DNA of 64,000 nt, from the NCBI RefSeq assembly GCF_000143415.4, contig NW_003314293.1, positions 67,670-131,669 on the forward strand, given 5' to 3'. This document shows, piece by piece, positions 45,171 through 53,853 of this stretch (positions are counted from its first letter, which is position 1; every line of letters begins with the position of its first letter). The notes beneath the pieces are model-generated. The model had not been told where the DNA came from and did no database searches. It saw nothing but the letters and a program-made list of their open reading frames with translations. The position numbers and the translations under genes were made by a program. Source of the DNA: Selaginella moellendorffii. Its lineage: Eukaryota; Streptophyta; Lycopodiopsida; Selaginellales; Selaginellaceae.

Positions 45171-46048
45171 ACAGCTGCTTTGTGATTAGGATCAGCACAG
45201 TAGAGGCAAAGATTATGAGATATTCGATGTTGCCTCTCAGCAGGACTCAACTTCCCTCTAATGAGTCGGGGAGTACCAGAAATATCCATCGGGACCGGAG
45301 CAGTAGGTTCAGGACTATGCCCCGAAGACTCAAGCTGGGATTCCTGAGTCTGGGACGGAAAAACAGCGGCGCGGCGACTTTCCTGACGACGTTCAAAGAG
45401 ACGATTGTCACATCGAACAGCTTTGTTGATGGCGTCTGACAGGTCCTTGGGATCCTCCATGGTGAGCAACAAATCCTTGACACCGTTGTTGAGGCCGAAA
45501 CGAAATTGGTCAATCAGGGCCCGCTCATCCCACTGAGTGTCCAAGGCAAGGAGTTGGAACTCTGCAGCGTAGATCGAGGCAGGACGAGACCCCTGAGAGA
45601 GACGTCTCATCTTTGTGGTAGCAGCCCGAACCCGATCCGTCTCGCCAAAACATGCTTCGAGCTTCTCTTTGAACAATTGAAGATCCATCAACTCCGGAAC
45701 CATGACCCCTTTCATGCTCTTCTCCAGAAGAGGAGAAAACCATGACAAAGCTGCACCCTCGAGCAACGTCCCAATCGCGCCGATTTGAGACTCGGGAGTG
45801 GGGTACCGCCGATGTTGAAGTGCAAAGATCAGCTCCATTTGATTCAAAAATCCACGAAGCTCCGAACGTTTGCCTGAAAATTTCGCCGGGAAACTCACCT
45901 TCGGTTCAGGAACTTTGCTGGATCCTTGAGCCGAAAGTGAAGCAAGCTCCTGCTGCATGCGAAGAAGGGTCGCCTTCAGCTCGGTATTCTCAGACTGGAT
46001 TTTTGCAAGGACTTCGGCAAAGAAATCAGGATGGCTTGGAGACTCCAT
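45077..46048 (-). CDS. Gypsy-2 Gag
   Basis: About 323 residues from the ATG at 46048. Features: an N-terminal helical stretch (LAKIQSENTELKATLLRMQQ), a capsid-type region (VSFPAKFSGKRSELRGFLNQ, EGAALSWFSPLLEKS) and one CCHC zinc knuckle, CLYCADPNHKAAVC. The upstream open frame begins at a TTG, so the ATG was chosen. It packages element RNA in the cytoplasm. Confidence 0.88.
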   Translation of the reverse strand: MESPSHPDFFAEVLAKIQSENTELKATLLRMQQELASLSAQGSSKVPEPKVSFPAKFSGKRSELRGFLNQMELIFALQHRRYPTPESQIGAIGTLLEGAALSWFSPLLEKSMKGVMVPELMDLQLFKEKLEACFGETDRVRAATTKMRRLSQGSRPASIYAAEFQLLALDTQWDERALIDQFRFGLNNGVKDLLLTMEDPKDLSDAINKAVRCDNRLFERRQESRRAAVFPSQTQESQLESSGHSPEPTAPVPMDISGTPRLIRGKLSPAERQHRISHNLCLYCADPNHKAAVCPRKPPRLLEFTLPQSPPLLQSGNDPVQTE

Positions 46049-46128
46049 TGGCAAAAAGAAAGAAAAGAAAGGGGGGAAAAGACAAAGGCAATCAAATAAT
46101 CAAAACAAGCTAAAAGAAAAGCAAAAAA

Positions 46129-46145
46129 CACAATCTGAATCAAAC
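46129..46145 (-). promoter_or_regulatory. Candidate self-priming PBS of Gypsy-2
   Basis: Two bases inside the 5' LTR end the minus strand reads TTGATTCAGATTGTG (46143-46129). It is a perfect 15-base complement of CACAATCTGAATCAA, which begins at 46268 in the LTR (minus strand), about 30 bases downstream of a TATATATA box at about 46291-46298. The transcript would therefore start with the PBS complement. The position just inside the LTR is where a PBS belongs, and it does not resemble the tRNA-iMet-type site of Gypsy-1. Confidence 0.7.
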
Positions 46146-46550
46146 TGTCAAGACCCCCAACACTGTCAAGACCCCCAACAAGATCAAGACTGGAAAATGC
46201 TAAAGACAAAGAGAAAAAGCTAGTGAAAACAAAGAAGAGGCCTTAGACTGGTGTTGATTCAGATTGTGGAGAAATGGAACAAGGCTAACCTATATATACT
46301 ATAGTTTGATGAAGCTCCACCACTCTTGGATCGAGGACAGCCTAAATACAGCTGAGGTCGAGGAGGTGCCACATCATCATCAGGAATGTGGCTCGAGACT
46401 CAGGAATCGGGAAGTGTCTCGAGAGTCAGGAATAGGGAAGTGTCTCGAGAGTCAGGAATAGAGAAGTGTCTCGAGAGTCAGGAATGTGGTCTGCAGGTCA
46501 GGAATCCGGCGAGAGTCAGGAATGTGGCAAGAATTGGGGGATTCCTGACA
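46146..46550 (-). repeat. Gypsy-2 5' LTR
   Basis: 405 bp; the copy next to gag. The TATA-like TATATATA at about 46291-46298 and the predicted transcript start at about 46268 lie here (minus strand). Flanked outside by GCCGT. Confidence 0.95.
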
Positions 46551-46716
46551 GCCGTGACTCTGAAATGAAATGCGTCAGCATAAAAAATGGTACAAGTCAA
46601 TTTTACCATCTACAATATTAGCGAATGGTGCTCCCGATGGTCGTTGAGAGGGTTTTGGTCAAGGAAACGTGAAGGGCGGAAATACTCTCCTCTGCAATGT
46701 GGGTCAATCGCATCCG

Positions 46717-46738
46717 ATGGCGTGTGGGCACATGCCAT
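46717..46738. repeat. 22-bp palindrome copy 1 (inside coding repeat)
   Basis: ATGGCGTGTGG + GCACATGCCAT, followed on the plus strand by TTTCAGCTG. On the minus strand it lies in an open frame as AEMACAHTPSD. Confidence 0.85.
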
Positions 46739-46791
46739 TTCAGCTGTAGACTCTGGTACAACTGGCTCAACAGTGGTATGGGGTGGTTCCG

Positions 46792-46813
46792 ATGGCGTGT
46801 GATCACACGCCAT
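46792..46813. repeat. 22-bp palindrome copy 2 (perfect, inside coding repeat)
   Basis: ATGGCGTGTGA + TCACACGCCAT, an exact inverted repeat, again followed by TTTCAGCTG on the plus strand. On the minus strand it is read as AEMACDHTPSE. Confidence 0.9.
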
Positions 46814-47397
46814 TTCAGCTGGTGCCTCTGTTGGCAAAGTGGACATGACCGAACAGGTAGCAGGGGCGGTGTAGGGAAGTTCCAACGGCGCGTAGTCAAA
46901 CGATTGGGCACACGTTGAGTCCGTTGGAAATGAGGATATGACCGGCTCGGCGGCTGGGGCGGCCTCATGCGGGTCCAATGGCACCTGGTCACCGTCAGTT
47001 GGATACGTGGACAAGATTGACTCAATGGTATGGGTAGCATCAAGTGGAGCATGGTCAGCTTGCTTGGTGTTGATATGGATAGTAGCCTCCACCAGCTCTG
47101 ATGACTCTTGCAGGCAAGTAGAGTCCACTGGCGGATCCATATGCATGTCCAAATATCTCCCTTCAATTGAGATGGTATCCTCCCTATTGGCTACTAAAAA
47201 CAAACTCATTAGCACATTGAATCGACTATATTGTATTTACCATCAACTGCTATTGAGGAACTAGGACCGATATCACTTGGGCGCACTGCTGATTCTGAAG
47301 GATTGGACATACGTTTCGACCCTTGCTTGGCACTATCCTTCCTCGACACTAAAGGCTAAAGTTTGTATCTTAATTCAACTGAATAATCTCTACTTAC

Positions 47398-47406
47398 CTC
47401 TGCGAC
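47398..47406 (-). other. Candidate 9-nt micro-exon
   Basis: GTCGCAGAG between CATGTAG (acceptor) and GTAAGTAGAG (donor). Including it keeps the reading frame: QDKPSG..RR..VSRKDSAK. Adjacent introns are about 53 and 48 nt. Confidence 0.5.
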
Positions 47407-48015
47407 CTACATGGACAATGTTAGAAATGGTAAAAGGTTAGGAATGGATGTACTATTATTTACCTGATGGTTTGTCTTGTATGACCTTCCTCCGCTGCTC
47501 TTTAGCCACCTCAGGCTGGCCATCGTCATCATCATCGTCGTCGTCGTTATTGTGATCATCACCATTGTGAGGACCATCCAAGTCCTCTTCGTCCTCCTCT
47601 TCTTCGTCCTCCTCTTCTTCGTCCTCCTCTTCGTCCTTCTGCTCTTCCTGCTCATTATCTTTCTCTGGCTCCTCATCCCCCTCCTGCATTTCTTCCATAG
47701 GCTGCTCAGGCTGGATGGCTTGTTCTTCCAGGACCATCTTGGGAAAATCATTTGGCCGAGTCTCCATCTCAAAATACAAGACATCCATAGCCTGTTTTAG
47801 TGCGTGAGCTAGGACCGTATCCTCACCCGACTGTCTTAACATGGTTTCTGCACGTTCTTGCACCCTTCGAAGATGACGAGATGAGAAAAACGTGGCCCTG
47901 ACTTGAAAAGCATCCCTCATCCATTGTACCTCTCCATTGAGATTGGGGAAGGGGAGTCCGCCATAGGAATCTGAGTCAGGAGGTGGTGACTGCCTGCTTT
48001 CACTCAGCCCTTGAT

Positions 48016-48062
48016 CTGCAATGAATGGCATGAGCACACATGCCATAACCGCGAGGCATTAC
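48016..48062 (-). other. 47-nt intron built on the palindrome (copy 3)
   Basis: Minus strand: GTAATG...GCGGTT, then ATGGCATGTGT + GCTCATGCCAT (48046-48025), then TCATTGCAG. The palindrome fills nearly half the intron and ends 9 bases before the exon. Confidence 0.75.
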
Positions 48063-48206
48063 CTATCATCTTTTCGTTGCCCTTCTTCCTTTTTGAATCA
48101 AACGCCTCTGATCCCGACGACTGTCCAACGTGCTTTCACTTTTTATGACCACTGTCAGTTTGAGCTTGGCTGGTGCTTGCCTGTTTTGCCTTTGAAGAAG
48201 TGTCTC

Positions 48207-48255
48207 CTGCAAGGAATGGCATGAGACCACACGCCATTGCAAATATAATTTGTAC
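48207..48255 (-). other. 49-nt intron built on the palindrome (copy 4)
   Basis: Minus strand: GTACAAATTATATTTGCA, then ATGGCGTGTGG + TCTCATGCCAT (48237-48216), then TCCTTGCAG. The 3' part is nearly the same as in the copy 3 intron. Confidence 0.75.
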
Positions 48256-48345
48256 CTCCTTTTTTCCTATTGCTTGTCTGTTTGTCCTTCTTCGATGCGC
48301 CACCAGTGCGCTTTTTAGTCCTCGTGTCTGAATATTCACAACGAT

Positions 48346-48383
48346 CTATAATCAAAATGGCGTGAGGCCTCATGTGACCTTAC
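48346..48383 (-). other. 38-nt intron built on the palindrome (copy 5)
   Basis: Minus strand: GTAAGGTCACATGAGG + CCTCACGCCAT (palindrome 48378-48357), then TTTGATTATAG. At 38 nt it is shorter than nearly all known plant introns, yet the flanking exons join in frame. Confidence 0.7.
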
Positions 48384-49844
48384 CTTGTGCAGGTTGTGAG
48401 CTCGGCCCAACATGGGTATCTTCAACAGTAGTTGTTAATGCCGTTTCAGCATTTGGGGGTGGCCACGCTCCTGCATACAGAGCTTGTGAGATAGCATTTA
48501 AACTTAAAGTGCGTACTCACCAGGTTCGCAGAGAAGATACTGTTTTTCTTTGGCAACTGTAATTATATGGTCCATTGAAGTCACCTCTTCAATGGAGTTT
48601 GTCACCGCAACACACGGGACACCCTTGAGTAGTGCGGCTCGAAAGAATAGTCCGCCGCAGTTGTACTCGACAACGCATTTGCCCTTGGAGTCGGAAGTAG
48701 GTGACCCACCCGCTATTGCGTTGAAGACCCAGCTGAGCATTTCCCATGCTGCACCCGGAACTTTCTTTGGATTCGAAAGCTCCATAGCCGTCTTCAGTTC
48801 CTCAGGCACGGGTAAATTGACCTCCCTCAGATCAATTCGATCGGCCTTGTCGAACGAAGCTGGGAAGTCACTCCAGTCCCACTCTGCTGCAGGACCAATA
48901 ACAAGGGCGAGTGTGAAGATGCGGACATTCGTCGGTATCTTCTTCTTAGCCATTATCCCATGGATCTCTCGCATCTCCTTGCCTTTCAACCGAGCCTTCA
49001 CCTCGTTCAAGGCCTTCCAGAACTTGTGATAGGATTCGGAGTCGTAGATCATATAGTGAACTGAAGATTCCACCTCCGCAAGTCCCACCATTAAGTCAAT
49101 GATGGAGCTGACTTCGTCTGCATGAGTGATCTCCTCGTTTGTGAAGTCCATCACACAAAAGATGTTCTTGACCTGCTCATCTCCGCGGGAAACGATGCTC
49201 CTCCACCTTTGATCCTCATCCGAATTCAAGTATACCCGGTAAGGTTCTCGATAGGCCTCTGCTGCGGGGTCGAGCTGTTTCTAAAGCCGGCGGTCGACAT
49301 CACTCTTAATGAAATTTGGATACTGATCCAACTTCTTAGCTTTACTTTTCGTGGCATCCCGCAGCAGATCGATGAACTTGGGGGCCCCCTTCACGTACTC
49401 GTCGATGTCTTCATTTGACAAGTCCAGCGCTTCCATCATGTCTTGCATGGTGTCGATGCTCACCCTCTCCACGGCCACTTGCTCGAAGATCCAATCCTTC
49501 AATAGCGCATGAGCTCTCAGAGTCATGCACAAGTCCTCGTATGTCACAATATGGCCGGGAGTCATTTTGGTCTTGTTGAAGACTACCTCACCACGTAGAA
49601 GAGCATTAGCCACTGTCAGAAGGTCATCGTCGTCTAGAGACCGCAAGAAACGCAAGGCGTTGAGCTTCAAATCATTGGGCTTCCGGCCGTCCTCCACACC
49701 CATTGAGTTTAGTAACTCCCCGTCATGGTACCTCCTCAGCACATCTACCCATTTGTCAAAAACAACTTTTGTCGCGAGTAGAATGTTATGGATGCTGAGT
49801 GTGTCATTGACCCCCAGTGTTTTCAAGAGAAGACTCGAGAATTC

Positions 49845-49898
49845 CTGCAATGGAAATGACGTGAGGCCACATGCTATGCCACATGCAACGAGGCTTAC
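49845..49898 (-). other. 54-nt intron built on the palindrome (copy 6)
   Basis: Minus strand: GTAAGCCTCGTTGCATGTGGC, then ATAGCATGTGG + CCTCACGTCAT (49877-49856), then TTCCATTGCAG. The same TTGCAG-type 3' end as copies 3 and 4. Confidence 0.75.
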
Positions 49899-50070
49899 CT
49901 GCCAGGCGCTAGTTGCTAGTGCACGTCCTTGTCCTGGTTTTTGTGGCTTCTTCAGTTGAACCTAGAGCTTCCGTGTTCGTGCCAATGTCTCGTGCAGACC
50001 CGATTTGTAGCACATTTCTTGCTTGACATTCTGCGCGTGGCAGATGTATATGATAGATCGGAGGGGCGAG

Positions 50071-51210
50071 TGTAAGCCACAAATTTTTCCTTTCCAATTT
50101 GCCAGCTTACCTCGTCTATCCGACCAACTCTGCCTTGGCTTGTGCTAAGTCCCCTCGCCAAGGTTCCCGCTTATGGAACCAGCTCCTACTTGGTCCTACT
50201 TGGTTTCAGCTACTTACTGCACGAGCAACGGAGTGTTAGCCATCCATCTACGGATTCCCAAATCTCTCCCAATCCCCCTCCCCGGGTTAGACTGGACTTA
50301 AGGTTCGGCTACACTCCCCGCAGGCACAAACAGCCAAGCACACCAAGCCTCTAGATTCCTAACGCCCCTTGGTACCACAAGACTTGATCATGGGACCCTC
50401 TAAATCCCAAGTCTTGGGTGCAGCACTTGCTTCGGGACGTCAGGGCGAAACACCGTGGCCTAACGGCCCGGTATGGGTACCTCTACCCCCCCACTTCCTT
50501 CCCGAAGGGAAGGCCCAAGCCCCTAGGAAGGGCGAGGACCAATGAGCCACAAGGTACTCAAGTGGGGCACCACTCCACCTGAGCCGGGAGCACTGTAGTC
50601 GGTTTCCCTTTCGGGAGTGGGAGCTGCTCTTGAGCACTTCGCTGGGTGGCCCCTCCGGCACCACTCAGGCCCATGCTCACTCCCACCCAAGGCTTCTCGG
50701 CCCCAGTCTCAACCTCAAGTCAGTTTGGAAGCACCACAGGAGAGTTCCTTCAAGACTGGTTCCTGGACCTCACTATCCCTACTAAGCTTTTTGGAACCCC
50801 CTGCAGCCCCCCCCCCCCCCCCCCCCCCCGGGAGACGCACGCTTTGGGCTTTCACCCCTTGACCTGTATTAGTATTTGGACTTAGTCTCTGGCTCGATCT
50901 CGGACCCGATTTCGGATCCGACTTCGGATTCGGTCTCGGACTCGATCTCGGACTCGATCTCGGACCCGACCTCAGACCCGACCTCGGACTCGACCTCGGA
51001 CTCGGTCTCGGACTTGGACTCGAACTCGGACTCGAACTCGGTCCCCGAGTTGGTCTCGGACTCGATTCCGGACTCTATCTCGAACTCGGTCTTAGAGTCA
51101 GTCTTGGACTCGATCCTCGACTTGGTCCCATCTGATGAACTCTTTGTCATTTCGGTCAAGCTTTTGGGGATCCTTTAGCCTATGACATCTCGGGGAGTCG
51201 GTTCCTTACA
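50071..51210 (-). repeat. Gypsy-1 3' LTR (1140 bp)
   Basis: Contains a poly-C tract near 50807-50829 and a minisatellite of GTCTCGGACTCGATCTCGGA-type units at 50880-51130. Flanked outside by GCGAG. Confidence 0.92.
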
Positions 51211-51600
51211 ACTCCACCACCCATAGAAGAAGTTCGATGCCCACATCGAACGTCTCGTTTTATCCTACGACTTGTTGACCATGTCTCCGGGGCATCCCCC
51301 CACTTAGCGGTGTGCCTAAGTTAGCCTCCCCGGCCAAGAGCCCATGACAACGGAATATAAGTGTCCCTATACCCCTAACCTCACCACGCCCTAGTGTGGG
51401 GTCGGGACTTGAACCCAGCCTTGCTTTACTAGGGGGTTGGGACTCGAACCCAACCTCCGTAGAATTTGACATCCCCGCGGGGAGTCGGGCGTAGTGCCCT
51501 ATGCCTGGTCGACCTATCCAACCCATGCTAATTAGCTTACCTTCGGCGCGCCTTCGGGTCCCAACATATGCCACTTGCTCAACTTTGCAAATTGATATTT
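51211..51600 (-). other. Gypsy-1 non-coding tail between integrase and 3' LTR
   Basis: No coding sequence. Includes GGCATCCCCCCACTTAGCGG and two GACTTGAACCCAGCC / GACTCGAACCCAACC repeats, similar to part of the LARD-like internal region at 36725-37150. Confidence 0.6.
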
Positions 51601-53848
51601 TTAATTGAATTTTGCATAAGTACATAGAGTTCTGCCTTGCAGAAATTCCTCCACTAGATCTCGCGCGTTCGCTAGGTTCTCCTCCGGTTCCCATGTTGCT
51701 TCGCAGTGTGGAAATCCTTTCCACTTCACACGGAACTCTCTCACCTCGCGTCCTGGTCGCTTGCTCTTGCGCGCATTGAGGATGGCCTCGACTTCGTATT
51801 CCTCTTCCCCTTGGATAACCTCAGGTAAAGGTCTCACTTGGTCCTTGCGAAGCGGATCCTCAAAGTATGGCTTGAGTAAGTTCACGTGGAACACTGGGTG
51901 CATCCTCCCCATCTCTCGAGGAAGTCGGAGTCGGTAAGCCACTTTACTGATTCGTGCCTCAATCTCGTAAGGCTCCGCGAACCTACTTAAGGAACTCAAG
52001 ATCAATTCATTTACAGGAATACATGCATCTTTACCTTTGGGTCAACTTTCGGCTGATCCCACTTGGTAGTCTGAGGTTCTTGGTGTTCAGCCACACCTTC
52101 TCCCCAGCTTGGAACTCTACATCCCGACGCTTCTGGTTCGTGTATTTGGTTTGCCTTTGTTGAGCCCGTTCCAAGGAATCCCTCACTAGATTCCAAATGC
52201 TGAGTCTTTCCGTCGTGAATGCCTCCACTGCGGGCAACTCTCCATGATACTCGGCCACGCCGAGTTCCACAGGACCTTCAATAGCTCACCCATTGATGAC
52301 TTCCCATGGACTCACCCCGATACTCAAATGTGGTGAGTTGTTATAACACATTTCTGCAAGTCCCAAATGACTTACCCAATCGGTCTGGTCTCCCGAGACA
52401 TAGCATTGCAAATAATCCTCCAGCTGCCTATTCACCCTTTCCGTTTGTCCGTCTGTCAAGAAGTGTTAGTGCCAACAACTTGACTTAATACCCCATACCT
52501 GTCTATGGGTGATAGGCTGTGCTGAATTTCAACTTGGTGCGATACTGTTCTAGGAGAGTCCTCCAGAACCTACTGGTGAAGATCTTATCTCGATCTGAGA
52601 TGATCTCTTCCGGTCTTCCCCGCACTCGAACCACTTGTTCGAAGAACAGCTTCGCCACACCTTCCGCATCCACCTCCGTTGTGGTGGGTATGAAATGTGC
52701 CATTTTCGAAAATCAGTCCACCACCACGAATATCGCATCAAACCCCTCGCTTGGGGGGAGTCCCGTGATGAAGTCCATCGTAAGACATTTCCACGGGCGA
52801 TCTGGAATTGGGATGCTTTGCAACAAGCCCCCACTAGCCTTAGTCACGGCTTTTACCTGCTGACATGTTGGACATGTCTTTACATAGTCTTGGACGTCCT
52901 TAGCCATATCTGGCCAATGGTACTTCCTTTTGAGTAAGCCCATCGTCTTGGGCACTCCGCCGTGTCCCGCAAGAGGTCCGTCATGACACTCTTCTAAGGC
53001 CACCTTCCTTAGTTCCCCTTCTGGAACATACACCCTCGTTTGCTTGTAATAGATGAGTCCGTTGCGTTCTGCATAGCCTGTTTTCTCTTCCGTTGGCAGC
53101 TCACCTCTCTGGTGAGCTTCCCGTGCCTCTAGATTCCTCAGCAACACTTCTTGTGCTAGACCATCGTTCTCATATGCTGTCCGCACATCGTCCCAGAAGG
53201 TTGCTGTTGCGCTGGATATTGCCAACCTCAAGCTCACTTTTCGACTTAGCGCATCCGCCACGATGTTGCTCTTCCCAGGCTTGTACAGAATCTCGCAATC
53301 AAACTCAGCCAGGGCATTGGCTCACCGACCTTGTTTCCCTCTTAGGTCGGGCTGTGACAAGAAGTGTTTTGTTGCCACATTGTCCGTGTAAACCTTGAAG
53401 TGTCTCCCAAGGTAGTGTCGCCACTCCTTGAGCGCCTTGACCACCGCAAACAATTCCTTCTCGTGGGCAGGCCACTTCCGTTGAGCCTTGTCCAGCTTCT
53501 TCAAGAAGAACGCTACCGGATGGTTGTCTTGCTTCAAAATTGCGCCCAACGCAAAGTCCGAAGCATCCGTTTCTACCTCAAAGTCCTTACCAAAGTCTGG
53601 TAATGCCAATACGGGAGCCTTCCTCAACTTCCCTTTGAGGTGGACGAATGCCGCCTCGCATTCCGCTGTCCACACCATCTTCCCTTTTCTTGTTTGGTCC
53701 GTTAAGGGTAGGGCTACTCTCGAATAGTGTCTGATAAACTTTCGATAGTAGTTGCATAGCCCCAAGAATGCCCTCAACTCGTGTACATTGGATGGTCGCT
53801 CCCATTCCTGGATCGCTTGGACCTTCTCCGGGTCCACCTTGAGCCCAT
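51601..53848 (-). pseudogene. Gypsy-1 RT end, RNase H, integrase and chromodomain (disrupted)
   Basis: From the solo LTR leftward: DPEKVQAIQEWERPSNVHELRAFLGLCNYYRKFI; RNase H with VETDASDFALGAIL, then AHEKELFAVVKALKEWRHYL and VYTDNVATKHFL; MADALSRKVS; integrase with CHDGPLAGHGG, TCPTCQQVK, TMDFITGLPPS and ISDRDKIFTSRFW; and a chromodomain (EEYEVEAILNARKSKRPGR, KGFPHCEATWEPEENL). Stops interrupt the VVVD/FSKMAHF and AYHP/TDG boxes and the region between 52500 and 52000. Confidence 0.9.
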
Positions 53849-53853
53849 CCTGG

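Larger units (their letters stand above)
40920..46550 (-). mobile_element. Gypsy-2: young chromodomain Ty3/gypsy element
   Basis: 5631 bp. The LTRs of 405 bp at both ends begin TGTCAAGACCCCC and end ATTCCTGACA. I saw only about two differences between them. Target duplication GCCGT is perfect (40915-40919 and 46551-46555). It carries gag, protease, RT, RNase H, integrase and a chromodomain on the minus strand. A purine tract (GAGGAGGGGGTGC) precedes the 3' LTR. The region after the 5' LTR is not tRNA-like but pairs with the predicted transcript start, as in self-primed Tf1/sushi elements. One frameshift in pol near 42660 may disable this copy. Confidence 0.93.
46610..50070 (-). pseudogene. 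3' part of a large unrecognised multi-exon gene (palindrome-intron gene)
   Basis: Family not recognised. Exons on the minus strand join in frame across tiny introns: VQLKKPQKPGQGRALATSAWQ to EFSSLLLKTLGVNDT...; a long exon to 48522; small exons at 48490-48384, 48345-48256, 48206-48063 and 48015 to about 47465; a 9-nt micro-exon at 47406-47398; then exons to the stop at 46610. The product would be over 800 residues here, with basic segments, an acidic tract (EEEDEEEEDEEEEDEEDLDG) and about three degenerate 33-residue repeats near the end (PTE/D..A....D..P.E.P.T). Two in-frame stops (TAG near 49278, TGA near 48139) and the Gypsy-1 insertion show decay. Many introns are phase 1. Confidence 0.6.

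Noticed and set aside
47477-47800. Plus-strand frame rich in Leu/Val/Phe over the acidic tract
   Set aside because: Antisense shadow of the GAA/GAG-rich acidic coding tract on the minus strand.
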